DNA of 33,891 nt from an uncultured Clostridia bacterium (GCA_947306975.1 CAMZHU010000003.1:1-33891); one strand, 5' to 3'. Numbered from the stretch's first letter, positions 15,520 to 24,221 are shown. The notes: generated by a model from the sequence alone, not told the origin. Made by a program: numbers and translations.

Positions 15520-16791
15520 TCAGCGTGCGTATTCGAACTCCAGATCGAAAATGCTGACCGTATCCCCCTCGTTGATACCGAGTTCCTCCAGCCTGTCATA
15601 AACGCCGGAATTGCGGAGCATCCTGTCAAAGAACATCCTCGATTCATAGTCGGAAAAGTTCACGTTCCGCACCAGCTTTTCGAGCCACGGCCCCTCGAGG
15701 ATCCACACGTCGTCACAGTGCCGGATCTTAAGATCCTCAGGTGCGCAGGTATCCGGTATCGACTCGACATACTCAGGTTCATATACCGCTATCGGCGGCA
15801 GGCACTTGAGCATATCAGCCGCTCCCATGATGAGTTCACGAATGCCTGTATGGGCTGCTGCAGATATCTCGAACATCGGTATGCCTTTTTCTGCTATGTA
15901 ATCTCGGAACGATTTCAGCGTTTCCTCATCGGATACGATGTCGCACTTGTTCGCGGCTACTATCTGCGGTCTGGATGCCAGTTCAGCGCTGTAGTTCTCC
16001 AGTTCGGCGTTTATCGCCTCGAAATCCGCAATTGGGTCGCGACCCTCGCTCCCTGATACGTCAACGACATGGATAATGAGCCTGCATCTGTCTATGTGGC
16101 GAAGAAAATCATGCCCGAGTCCCGCGCCTTCCGACGCTCCCTCGATGATACCGGGGATATCCGCCATGACGAAAGAGGATCCCTCCCCGGCGTAAACGAC
16201 GCCCAGATTCGGATAGAGCGTCGTGAAATGATAATTGGCTATTTTCGGATGTGCTTTCGATACCACTGACAGGAGCGTCGACTTGCCGACGTTCGGGAAG
16301 CCTACGAGCCCTACATCCGCCAGCAGCTTGAGCTCGAGGACCACCTCCCGCTCTTCTCCTGCCAGACCGCTCTTCGCAAAACGCGGAGCCTGTCGGGTCG
16401 GCGTTGCGAAGTGCTTGTTGTCCCAGCCTCCGCTGCCGCCGCGCGCAAGCACGAACGGTTCGCTTCCGGACATGTCCTTGATGATCGCGCCGGACTCCCT
16501 GTCGCGCACTATCGTTCCGTTGGGGACATTGATGACAAGGTCTTCGCCGTCTTTCCCGGAGCAGCGTTTTCCGCCGCCGTCGGTGCCGTTTTCAGCAACG
16601 TACTTGCGTTTGTACCTGAAATCCATCAGCGTGGACATATTCGGGTCCGTCTGGAGGATAACGTTTCCTCCCCGCCCTCCGTCACCACCGTCGGGGCCTC
16701 CCGCGGCGACGTATTTCTCCCTATGGAAAGCAACTGCACCGTTTCCTCCGTTCCCGGCTTTTACTTTTATTGTGGCTTTGTCAACAAACAT
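15520..16791 (-). CDS. obgE: GTPase Obg (ObgE/CgtA)
   Basis: This 423-residue protein has all three Obg parts. The glycine-rich Obg fold (AGNGGNGAVAFHREKYV, GGPDGGDGGRGG) is followed by the GTPase domain (GFPNVGKSTLLS, the DIPGIIEGASEGAGLG switch region, ANKCD). A C-terminal OCT domain ends the protein. Obg GTPases act in late 50S assembly, the stress response and sporulation. ATG 16791 follows GGAGG. In many Firmicutes obg lies after rplU-rpmA (L21, L27); here those genes are absent and the upstream neighbour is a divergent acyltransferase. Confidence 0.97.
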   Translation of the reverse strand: MFVDKATIKVKAGNGGNGAVAFHREKYVAAGGPDGGDGGRGGNVILQTDPNMSTLMDFRYKRKYVAENGTDGGGKRCSGKDGEDLVINVPNGTIVRDRESGAIIKDMSGSEPFVLARGGSGGWDNKHFATPTRQAPRFAKSGLAGEEREVVLELKLLADVGLVGFPNVGKSTLLSVVSKAHPKIANYHFTTLYPNLGVVYAGEGSSFVMADIPGIIEGASEGAGLGHDFLRHIDRCRLIIHVVDVSGSEGRDPIADFEAINAELENYSAELASRPQIVAANKCDIVSDEETLKSFRDYIAEKGIPMFEISAAAHTGIRELIMGAADMLKCLPPIAVYEPEYVESIPDTCAPEDLKIRHCDDVWILEGPWLEKLVRNVNFSDYESRMFFDRMLRNSGVYDRLEELGINEGDTVSIFDLEFEYAR

Positions 16792-16846
16792 TCTGTTTCC
16801 TCCGGTTAATGAAGAAAGCTTTGGCGCAGGAGGCCTGCATATGGCG

Positions 16847-16875
16847 ATTATACCAGTAAAACACAGCTATTTCAA
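16847..16875 (-). promoter_or_regulatory. Promoter for obgE
   Basis: On the minus strand TTGAAA (16875-16870), a 17-nt spacer and TATAAT (16852-16847) are seen, with an extended -10 (TGG before TATAAT). The leader is about 50 nt. Confidence 0.85.
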
Positions 16876-16919
16876 CAACGACATGGTTTAGGGCAGAACT
16901 ACGACTTTCATGGAGTGAT

Positions 16920-16948
16920 TTGCATATAAATTGAAAAAGTAGTATTAT
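16920..16948 (+). promoter_or_regulatory. Candidate promoter for the acyltransferase gene
   Basis: TTGCAT (16920-16925), a 17-nt spacer and TATTAT (16943-16948) lie about 50 nt before the ATG. The layout and sequences match the rpmB promoter. A second option, TTGAAA with TAATAT, overlaps. Confidence 0.55.
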
Positions 16949-16997
16949 TTATTTAATATGATTTCCAATGCAGAATAGTAAGTGAGAGGAGTTCCAT

Positions 16998-18056
16998 ATG
17001 GGTCCGGAACCGACTATTAACAAAACTGATCGGATCATTTACTTCGATTATCTCAGGGTCGCAGCTATTTTTGCAATAATAATGTTACATGTTTCCGCAC
17101 AAAACTGGAACGCTGTCGATGTAAACTCGCTGAAATGGCAGGTTTTCAATTGCTACGACGGCTTGCTGAGATGGGGCTCTTCGAATTTTGTTATGATTAG
17201 CGGAGCACTCTTTCTCAGCAGGAATATCCCTTTGAATAAGATCTATTCCAAGTATGTATTAAGACTGGTGATAGCTTTTCTTGTCTGGTCCTTTATATAT
17301 TCGTTATTTGAAAAAGGGCCGATCGTAAACAGAATAGTACTGATCGTCCAAGGCCATTACCATATGTGGTTTATACTTATGATCATTGGTCTGTATATAT
17401 GTCTGCCTTTTATTAGCCTCTTCACACAGAATAACAATAGAATCCGGTATTATCTGCTGCTGTGGCTTATATTTGCGTTTCTCATCCCAGAAGTTGTGCT
17501 GTTAGTTGGGGATTTTGGAAGCGAGACTGTTAAACAAATAGTAAATGCGGCAAATAAAAGCGTTGCTTATATGAAGATGAATCTCGTGATCGGATATGCC
17601 GGCTATTTTGTTCTGGGATACTATCTCAATAATATTACATTGGAAAGAAAATTCCGAATCGTTATTTATGTATTGGGCCTCTTCGGCTTTTTATCTACCA
17701 TAGGTTTAAGCTCGATCGTTTCAATAAAAACGCAGGATTATTGTTCACAATACTATAGCCCTTTCACTGTAAATGTACTGCTTGAAGTGATTGCTGTGTA
17801 TACCTGGTTCAAGTACCGGGATTATAAACGCAACAGATTGAATCGTTTTTTCCAGAAACTTGCAAAATACAGTTTTGGTGCATACCTCATTCACCCTCTT
17901 ATTATTGAACAGCTGGATAAGCATTTGGGTCTGAATACGCTTTCATTTAATCCCGCGTTTTCGGTCATTTGCATCGGCGTATTTGTCTTTATCGTTTCTT
18001 TTGGCATATCTGCACTATTGAACCAGATCCCCGTAGTGAAGAAGTATCTGGTCTAG
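16998..18056 (+). CDS. Membrane acyltransferase (acyltransferase 3 / OatA-WecH type)
   Basis: This 352-residue protein has about ten hydrophobic segments. The family start is YFDYLRVAAIFAIIMLHVSA, with the conserved Arg and the likely catalytic His in the first membrane segment. A WFILMIIGLY segment and a late FGAYLIHPLII motif follow. Acyltransferase-3 proteins transfer acetyl or other acyl groups to surface glycans, peptidoglycan or lipids. Base and codon usage is clearly more AT-rich (many ATA, TTA, AAT, TTT codons) than in all neighbours, suggesting acquisition by transfer. ATG 16998 follows GAGAGGAG. The substrate is unknown; proximity to csaB-murJ hints at wall polymers, but the genes are convergent and not one operon. 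Confidence 0.85.
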   Translation: MGPEPTINKTDRIIYFDYLRVAAIFAIIMLHVSAQNWNAVDVNSLKWQVFNCYDGLLRWGSSNFVMISGALFLSRNIPLNKIYSKYVLRLVIAFLVWSFIYSLFEKGPIVNRIVLIVQGHYHMWFILMIIGLYICLPFISLFTQNNNRIRYYLLLWLIFAFLIPEVVLLVGDFGSETVKQIVNAANKSVAYMKMNLVIGYAGYFVLGYYLNNITLERKFRIVIYVLGLFGFLSTIGLSSIVSIKTQDYCSQYYSPFTVNVLLEVIAVYTWFKYRDYKRNRLNRFFQKLAKYSFGAYLIHPLIIEQLDKHLGLNTLSFNPAFSVICIGVFVFIVSFGISALLNQIPVVKKYLV

Positions 18057-18107
18057 TCATGGATATTTGTTTTATGAATCAGGCAAAAGGTATCGGAAGT
18101 TAATGTG

Positions 18108-18155
18108 AAATTAAAAGGTGCTTGCATACATCTGTGTGCAAGCACCTTTTAATTT
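18108..18155. terminator. Bidirectional terminator between acyltransferase and csaB-murJ
   Basis: A 19-bp perfect stem AAATTAAAAGGTGCTTGCA / TGCAAGCACCTTTTAATTT with a 10-nt loop sits between convergent genes. The outer base pairs are A/T-rich, giving T-runs on both strands. Confidence 0.9.
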
Positions 18156-18178
18156 TGAGAAAGATTGAGCCGAATTAT

Positions 18179-20845
18179 TTACTTCTCCTTTTTGCGCTGT
18201 AATAACAGGCTCATTACGTTGATCACCTGCTTTTGCCGAAATGCAATACTCAAGCCAAAATACACTATGCAGCCGATAACGCCTACAAGTATACACTTAA
18301 GCATCAGCATGATCTTGCCCTCATGGCCGTTTAATATCATCGTCCGTCCGCCCCAGAGCACAGCGTACATTATGGCCGTTGCCGCTATGCCCTTTATTAT
18401 GGGAGCCAGACGCAATACACCAGATCCATGGAAGAGCTCCGCCGCCATAATAATCGCTCCGAGAGTTATGGCAATGGATGTCGCCAAGGCGACACTTGCA
18501 CCAGTATGGAACAATCGGTTGAGGAACAGATTAACAAGAAGTATTCCAATGTTGATAAGCAATGGAACTAATGTCTTTTTCATTGCGTAGTGCGCTTTAT
18601 TCAGCAGATCTAACGCTGAGAAACCGCACATGCCGACAGCATACATCATGAAGATGCTGCCGGTGACAGCGGTAGATTCTCCGGTAAAGCTGCCGCTCTC
18701 AAACAGCACACGGATTATGTCAGAACCAAAAGCACACACCATCGCGCAGACCGGTAACATGAACAGCAACGTGCTCTCTATTACGTCCCAGAAATAACCG
18801 AGATAACTGCGATTGTCTTTGCTGGCCACTTCTCGGTTAAAACGGGGAAATACAACGGCGCTGATGCTGTAGAGTACAGTCGTGGTCAGAGGCGTGTACA
18901 GCTTGTCGGCGTAATAGAACGCACTGACTGCCCCGCTGTCAAAGGATGCGGCGCGCGAGGTGTCGATCAGGTAACAGAACAGAAACACTGAAGTCGTCAG
19001 TACAGTGACTGCTGCGGTCTTGAAATACAGTCCGATGTAGTCAACGCTCAGGTCAAGTGTCGGGCGATAGCGATAATGCTCCTTCACTGCATAGGGAATG
19101 CTCATGCCGAGTTGCAGCAACCACGCCGCGGTGCAGGCAACGACAATGCCGCCAATGCCGAAACGCGCACCCACAAGCAGCATGAAGAGCGAGAGGAATA
19201 CGTTGTACGGCAGGCTCATGCTTCCCTGCAGCGTGTAGTGATCCATAGCTTGAAACATTGCCACCATCAGATACGCGACTGCCACTACCGGAAGTGATAG
19301 CGCCATCACACGGATATACAGAACGAGGCGGGGCAAATCCATAGCTGCCGCATCTTTCCAGATCGCACCGACCAGCGGCGTAGACGCCAACAACTGCCAT
19401 AATCCCAACAAGACGAGAGAAAGAATTATCGTCAGCGTAACCAGATTGTTCGCTGCATGAAAACCGCGTTTCCGGTCTTTGGCAAATTCCTTGGTCAGTA
19501 TAGGCACCGCTGCGATGCACAGCGCATAGCACACCGTGGTGAACAGATAGATAGTTGAATTATATGATGCCGTGTATAGGTCCGCGTCAACGCCGGTACC
19601 AAAATAGTGCGCCTGAAGCATCTCGCGCACTATTCCGGTCATCTTTGCTGCCAACGTCAGCAAAAACACGATGCCTATGGCTCCAGCAGTGCGAACTCCG
19701 CTTCTTGCATCAGCAGAAGTATTCATCTGCGACTTTGCATCTGAAGTCTTAGTGCTCTCTTCCAGCAGCGTGCAGATCATATCTTCGTTCGCAGTTAACT
19801 TGCTCTGCAATTCTGCTACATGCCGGGATACTATTTCCGTCTGCTGAGTTCCCTGGTTCAGCGTCTGTGCGAAACCTGCCTTGAAGCTTTCTGCAGTGAA
19901 ACTCTCTTGAGTAGCCAGCGGTTCCTGCCCGACAGAACGCAGGAATGCAGTACACTTCGGATCATAAGAGACGCCTATCATGGGAACTCCCATTATAGCT
20001 GCGTAAATAAGCGAGTGAAGCCGCACGCCAACAAGGATATCCATATTGCCAATGACAGAGAGCATATCTTCAGAAAGGCACTTTTCGCGCAGACAGACAG
20101 CCTCTCCGTCCAGTCGTGCCGCTATTTCATTGCAGACAGCCAGATACTCCTCATAATATAAAGGAATAAGCACAGATTCAGCGTCGTATGTTTCCTTCAG
20201 CCAGTGGATGCTCTTCGTTATCTCACTAACGAATGCACTGTCTGGATCTTTTTCGCGGATTGCCCACCCCACGGTCAACGGGCGCCGCTCTGCTCCCGCC
20301 CTGCGCAACACCTCTGCGCCGCGCTCCGTGTCTACGCGCGGTGTTCTAAGTACCGGGTCGGCTGTAATAATGACTTTTTCCCGAGAGATGCCGATCTCTT
20401 CCAACAAGTTCGCCGAACGTTCGTCGCGCACGACAATGCCGTCCACCTTGCGCAGTACGCGAGCAGTGATGCGACGGTTAGACACGCGATTGATCGGTCC
20501 GATACCTTGCGAATAGATGAATACCTTCTTACCGAAATGTTTGGCAAGACGAATAATGAAAAGATAGTATAACAGGCTCTTACTGCTTGTCGTGTCCTGC
20601 AAAAGGCTGCCGCCGCCAGAGATCAGCATGTCGCAGCGACGGAGCGCGCTCAAAATTTTCAGCGGCGCCATACGGTCCACCGCCTCAACGCCGTATTTCT
20701 CTCTGGTTCCCTCCGGATCGTGAGACAGTACAGTCAGCGAGCAATCCGGCAAACGCGTGCGGACGCTGTTGATAACGGCTCGCAGGATGGACTCGTCGCC
20801 GATATTGTCAAAACCGTAATAGCCTGAAATCAATATGTTGTACAT
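18179..20845 (-). CDS. Fused CsaB polysaccharide pyruvyltransferase - MurJ/MviN lipid flippase
   Basis: This single 888-residue ORF joins two normally separate proteins. Residues 1 to about 362 are a CsaB-type polysaccharide pyruvyltransferase: start YNILISGYYGFDNIGDE, then SGGGSLLQD, YSQGIGPI and GVRLHSLIYAA. These enzymes add ketal pyruvate to secondary wall polymers, the anchor for SLH-domain surface proteins. After a polar linker (about 363-384), residues 385-888 form a MurJ/MviN-type flippase with about 14 membrane segments (AAKMTGIVREMLQAHYFGTG, AFYYADKLYTP). ATG 20845 follows GGAGG and lies 10 nt after the DUF5693 gene. No frameshift or internal stop is seen. The flippase half may move lipid II or the pyruvylated polymer; the sequence does not say which. 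Confidence 0.88.
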   Translation of the reverse strand: MYNILISGYYGFDNIGDESILRAVINSVRTRLPDCSLTVLSHDPEGTREKYGVEAVDRMAPLKILSALRRCDMLISGGGSLLQDTTSSKSLLYYLFIIRLAKHFGKKVFIYSQGIGPINRVSNRRITARVLRKVDGIVVRDERSANLLEEIGISREKVIITADPVLRTPRVDTERGAEVLRRAGAERRPLTVGWAIREKDPDSAFVSEITKSIHWLKETYDAESVLIPLYYEEYLAVCNEIAARLDGEAVCLREKCLSEDMLSVIGNMDILVGVRLHSLIYAAIMGVPMIGVSYDPKCTAFLRSVGQEPLATQESFTAESFKAGFAQTLNQGTQQTEIVSRHVAELQSKLTANEDMICTLLEESTKTSDAKSQMNTSADARSGVRTAGAIGIVFLLTLAAKMTGIVREMLQAHYFGTGVDADLYTASYNSTIYLFTTVCYALCIAAVPILTKEFAKDRKRGFHAANNLVTLTIILSLVLLGLWQLLASTPLVGAIWKDAAAMDLPRLVLYIRVMALSLPVVAVAYLMVAMFQAMDHYTLQGSMSLPYNVFLSLFMLLVGARFGIGGIVVACTAAWLLQLGMSIPYAVKEHYRYRPTLDLSVDYIGLYFKTAAVTVLTTSVFLFCYLIDTSRAASFDSGAVSAFYYADKLYTPLTTTVLYSISAVVFPRFNREVASKDNRSYLGYFWDVIESTLLFMLPVCAMVCAFGSDIIRVLFESGSFTGESTAVTGSIFMMYAVGMCGFSALDLLNKAHYAMKKTLVPLLINIGILLVNLFLNRLFHTGASVALATSIAITLGAIIMAAELFHGSGVLRLAPIIKGIAATAIMYAVLWGGRTMILNGHEGKIMLMLKCILVGVIGCIVYFGLSIAFRQKQVINVMSLLLQRKKEK

Positions 20846-20855
20846 AGTTCCTCCG

Positions 20856-23042
20856 TCACGACCTGCCGGCCTGCGCCCACCAGCGTCGAAGCAGATGCAG
20901 CAACAGTTCGGCCACCACCGTCAAAACCACACCGATAAGCAAACCAAACAGCAATCCCCATCCTGTACGCAGCAGACTAAGCAAAAACGGCGTACGAATG
21001 TGCAGGAATGTATTGACCACGCTTACAAGTCCGATGCTCATTCCGCCGCCGAAAAGTATCGGCAGGAAGTTCATGTGTCGACGCAGCGACCAAATAAACA
21101 GCATTGCACACGGCCAGCCGATGAGCATCTCCTTTGTACGCGGCCGAGCGATCAGCAGGTTTTCCAGCATACTGCGTAACCTCAGTTCCCCGGCGGAAAC
21201 ATTGGTGGCGTTGCCTGTGCGGTAAATATAGTAGACGCCCGCTCCAAAAACAAACAGCAGTACGACAGCCACCACGAAAATACCAGTCAGCCAGCCCAGT
21301 TTTACTGGCTGATTCATCAGCTCTGACCAATAGGCATAAAAACGGGGCGCTCTTCCCTTCTCTCCGCGCTTGCCTATGCGCTTTAGGACGGCTGCTTTGG
21401 CGCCACTCTCCTCATATGCGTATACCAGTAGGTATGCAAAAACGAAAACAGCGATTGGAATAAGCTGCATCAGCTTGACGCCGCGGTAAAGATCGAGCTC
21501 CAACAGATAGGACATCTGTGACAATGCCGATGAGGATAAGACTGCACCGCACAGGCAGAGTACGGCAGCTATGAGCAGCGTGCCAAGCGCTTCAGCGAGC
21601 AGCCGGCCAAATCTGGCTTTTGGCTCTTCCCGTCTGCGTTTTGCGGTATGGCGGCACAGCCACACCGCCGCCAGTGCCGGCATGACCATACCGCCACCCA
21701 TACTCAGTATCAGCTGGTAAGCATGCGGCTTTAAAACGGCCAGCACCAACACGCACACGATCCCCAGCGCCGATAAAACGATGCGTGCGCGACGCGGAAG
21801 CACAAACAGAGAATCGAGCAGCAGCACGGCAGCAGCAACCACGCCAATGCCTTCAATGATATGCCATATACGATTCGGTGTTTCCAGCGTCATTGCCTGC
21901 ACCGTGCGATGTGTATAGCCCAGCTGCGAAAGGCGCACGTCCAGATCGCCCAGCATCTTCTCATATTCGGCGGGATCGGTGATATATGTCCATTTGCTCT
22001 CATCGGCATCGACGTGTACGTCGTTATCCGGCTCAAGGATCATATTCAAATAAATAATGCGGCAGTTGCGCTCTGCAATGGCGCGGAAAAAAGAGTTAGT
22101 GATCTCCTCCGGTCCCTCATAGCCGCAGTAGGCATAACGGTTCTGGATATATGGCCACTCGTTGAACAAACGGACGCCGCGATAACCGGTATCCTCAAGC
22201 AACGCAACATATCCATCCCAGACCAGATTACCGCTCTGATCGTTCTCCTCAAAGGCACCGATACTTATGTCAGAAGTTCGGAGATATTCCAGCAGCAGTT
22301 TCTTGCCCTCCGGGTCGTCATTACCAAGGAGCGAATCGCCCATGTTGAGAAAATACGGAGAACCAGATTCATCCAGAATGCGTAAAAAACTACGGGCAAA
22401 GGCCTCTCCGTTCAGTTTGTCTACCGCCTCAGTGCGCGGAATCACCTGCATGCCATGCTCCTGCGCTTGTTCCAGCATCTCCGGCCATATGCCGATCGGC
22501 AGATCCAGTACATCCACGCCTTGCAGACCATTGCTCTGCCTCTGGAAAAAAACATAGGTCACGCCGTTCTCTTCATATTTGCGATAGCTGATGCCCGGAA
22601 TCCGTTCATCAAAGGCATTGCACACCCACTCTGCAGATGACGTGTCCTCGACAATCACCAGTGCGTCAAATAGATTATCTGTCATCTCAATCCATCTGGA
22701 GACTTCATCCGGATAGCGCAATTGCCATGCGTGGGAATTCCGAATCTCCGAAACAGTTCCGCCAAACACAGGTATCATCGCATTGGACGACATTTTTCGT
22801 ACTGAGAGTTCGCCAAGCACAAGCTTGTCAACGCCCCAGCCCCGGAACATATCCAGCCATTCGTCCATGTCGTATTCCGACTGCTGTACCATCGACTGCA
22901 GACTGTTGTAGCTGAGGATCAGATCGTAGCTCTTGTTCTCCTCTTCCGCACGTACTCGTGAAACAATCGGAATCAGCGCTGCCAAAATGCCCAGCAGTAT
23001 CAATACCGCGATTATGCGATTCCGTTTGAGACACTCTTTCAT
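20856..23042 (-). CDS. DUF5693 family membrane protein
   Basis: This 728-residue protein has an N-terminal membrane anchor (about residues 10-28). A large extracytoplasmic domain spans about 31-390, and a C-terminal block of about eight hydrophobic segments begins near 395. The outer domain has motifs such as WGVDKLVLGE, GYRGVRLFNEWPYIQNR and RNCRIIYLNM, which resemble a TIM-barrel-like fold. The DUF5693 family is commonly found next to csaB in Clostridia, supporting a role in making or exporting the pyruvylated wall polymer. I know of no biochemical function. ATG 23042 follows AGGAG. Upstream, TTGATA and GATTAT, or TTGCAA and TAGACT, are possible weak promoters. Confidence 0.85.
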   Translation of the reverse strand: MKECLKRNRIIAVLILLGILAALIPIVSRVRAEEENKSYDLILSYNSLQSMVQQSEYDMDEWLDMFRGWGVDKLVLGELSVRKMSSNAMIPVFGGTVSEIRNSHAWQLRYPDEVSRWIEMTDNLFDALVIVEDTSSAEWVCNAFDERIPGISYRKYEENGVTYVFFQRQSNGLQGVDVLDLPIGIWPEMLEQAQEHGMQVIPRTEAVDKLNGEAFARSFLRILDESGSPYFLNMGDSLLGNDDPEGKKLLLEYLRTSDISIGAFEENDQSGNLVWDGYVALLEDTGYRGVRLFNEWPYIQNRYAYCGYEGPEEITNSFFRAIAERNCRIIYLNMILEPDNDVHVDADESKWTYITDPAEYEKMLGDLDVRLSQLGYTHRTVQAMTLETPNRIWHIIEGIGVVAAAVLLLDSLFVLPRRARIVLSALGIVCVLVLAVLKPHAYQLILSMGGGMVMPALAAVWLCRHTAKRRREEPKARFGRLLAEALGTLLIAAVLCLCGAVLSSSALSQMSYLLELDLYRGVKLMQLIPIAVFVFAYLLVYAYEESGAKAAVLKRIGKRGEKGRAPRFYAYWSELMNQPVKLGWLTGIFVVAVVLLFVFGAGVYYIYRTGNATNVSAGELRLRSMLENLLIARPRTKEMLIGWPCAMLFIWSLRRHMNFLPILFGGGMSIGLVSVVNTFLHIRTPFLLSLLRTGWGLLFGLLIGVVLTVVAELLLHLLRRWWAQAGRS

Positions 23043-23283
23043 GCTATCACTCCTGTCCGAAAATGCGTAGGTTTGCCTGTCGGTCCGCAGTTTTATGTAA
23101 TAATCATTGTGCTAGATAAGTCTATCAAATCCATTGTTTATTTGCAAGCTTTGCTCCACACTGTAAATAACACTTTGGTTGCGTTCTGTCCTGACCGGAC
23201 AAATCGTGCAAGCCTGGCTTTGCTAACAGAACATGATTAGAAATCCCACATCTTTCATAATTAGATGCCGCTGTGCATAGGTT

Positions 23284-23424
23284 TTATTCTGTCGTGCAAC
23301 AAGTATGCTTGACCACCGTTATCTCTCTGTATATTGCCCGTCTCCTGTACTTCGGGGCAAATACCATGTGATATTGACATCTCCACGAGGTGTGCTCTAA
23401 ACTACCTATGTCCTTATCTTTAAC
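23284..23424 (-). pseudogene. Truncated IS200/IS605-family TnpA transposase fragment
   Basis: Translation on the minus strand gives KDKDIGSLEHTSWRCQYHMV followed by FAPKYRRRAIYREI. This is the N terminus of Y1 (HUH) transposases of the IS200/IS605 family. Similarity stops after about 35 codons, then a short unrelated tail ends at a stop (23286-23284). The HUH and catalytic Tyr motifs are missing, so it cannot be active. The GGAGGT upstream (near 23432) is intact, but the codon at start position reads GTT, so even the start appears lost. It is too short for the ORF track. Confidence 0.82.
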
Positions 23425-23429
23425 GATAA

Positions 23430-23560
23430 GACCTCCCTGTTATTGTAGTTGTGTGGTCGGCAAACCACTTCTACCCTGGGCAGGGAGCTTTTTTCTTGCC
23501 CACTTCTTCCCTCGCTGGAACCTCTCCGTTTCTCAGGCTTAGCCGTGGTCTTCTTTGATG
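23430..23560 (-). mobile_element. Probable left-end/leader region of the IS200-type remnant
   Basis: Just upstream of the tnpA fragment, this stretch contains short hairpins (GTGGT-ttgccg-ACCAC and CCCTG-CC-CAGGG) and a ribosome-binding site GGAGGT. This resembles the structured left end of IS200 elements. The exact boundary cannot be fixed from one copy. Confidence 0.4.
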
Positions 23561-23561
23561 C

Positions 23562-23607
23562 AATCAAAACAGCACCGCTGCGATGCATTCACATCGCTGC
23601 GGTGCTG
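23562..23607 (-). terminator. Terminator after nrdG
   Basis: A 16-position stem CAGCACCGC(T)GCGATG / CATCGC(T)GCGGTGCTG with one central mismatch and a 6-nt loop is followed on the minus strand by TTTTGATTG. It lies about 40 nt past the nrdG stop. Confidence 0.8.
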
Positions 23608-23649
23608 CATGTAGGGGTCGTTTTCAGCCCGTTCGGACACTCATTTAAG

Positions 23650-24147
23650 TCAATCCGCATACAGTATTGGGGTCCCTGCCTCGAGACTCTTCACAACGTC
23701 AATCAGACGTTGATTCGTGCTGCCTCGCCATTTGATATTCAAACTCCTCTGCGCCAACACGAATCTGCCGTCCACTAGAACATCCGTTAGTTCAAGGAAT
23801 CTCCTCACCTCTGGCTGCTGCTCTGTCTTTTGAATCAGTTCCTCAAAGGTGTAACCAGAATATGCCCAGACATTGAGACCGTTATCCCGCGCTGCACGTG
23901 CAATAACTGCGCAGTCCTCTGCCTGTTCAAACGGTTCGCCGCCAGAAAAAGTAATCCCGTCAGTCAAAGGATTCGACAGCAGTTTTTTGATTATTTCATC
24001 TGTGCCCACCTCGCTGCCGCCGCTGAAGTCATGAGTTTCAGGGTTATGGCAGCCTTCGCAGTGGTGCGGACAGCCCTGTGTGAAAAGCGTAAATCGGAAC
24101 CCCGGCCCGTCGACTATAGAATCCTGTATCATACCTGCTATGCGCAT
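23650..24147 (-). CDS. nrdG: Anaerobic ribonucleotide reductase activating protein NrdG
   Basis: This 165-residue radical-SAM activase installs the glycyl radical on NrdD. It has the CxxxCxxC motif as CPHHCEGCHN after RFTLFTQG, the GITFSGGEPF SAM-binding segment and a late IKWRGSTNQRLIDV. The size is typical. The track's start at 24168 reads through the ribosome-binding site (GAGGGAGGG); ATG 24147 gives the usual MRIAGMIQDSIVDGPG start. It is the second gene after nrdD, 74 nt downstream with a hairpin between. Confidence 0.96.
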   Translation of the reverse strand: MRIAGMIQDSIVDGPGFRFTLFTQGCPHHCEGCHNPETHDFSGGSEVGTDEIIKKLLSNPLTDGITFSGGEPFEQAEDCAVIARAARDNGLNVWAYSGYTFEELIQKTEQQPEVRRFLELTDVLVDGRFVLAQRSLNIKWRGSTNQRLIDVVKSLEAGTPILYAD

Positions 24148-24169
24148 ATATGTCCCTCCCTCAATCACT

Positions 24170-24197
24170 CACGGGGCAGGCTGCCGCCCGCCCCGTG
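24170..24197 (-). other. Intercistronic hairpin between nrdD and nrdG
   Basis: An 8-bp GC-rich stem CACGGGGC / GCCCCGTG with a 12-nt loop lies between the two genes. No T-run follows, so it is more likely an mRNA-stability or pausing element than a terminator. Confidence 0.5.
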
Positions 24198-24221
24198 TCA
24201 AAAAGGTATTCAGCCGCGTCC

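Larger units (their letters stand above)
23043..23649. other. 607-bp stretch without an intact gene
   Basis: This gap holds, from left to right: an AT-rich likely promoter region for the DUF5693 gene (about 23080-23160); about 120 bp with small inverted repeats but nothing recognised; a decayed IS200-type tnpA fragment (23284-23424) with its leader; and the nrdG terminator (23562-23607). The ORF at 23406-23588 minus lies in the leader of the transposase fragment and has no recognisable protein features. Confidence 0.7.

Noticed and set aside
23284-23424. Active IS200 transposase
   Set aside because: Only the first ~35 codons are recognisable, the catalytic HUH and Tyr residues are absent and the start codon is lost.
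23406-23588. 60-codon minus-strand ORF (MHRSGAVLIASKK...)
   Set aside because: It lies in the structured leader of the IS200 remnant and the nrdG terminator region, is in a different frame from the TnpA fragment and shows no protein features.
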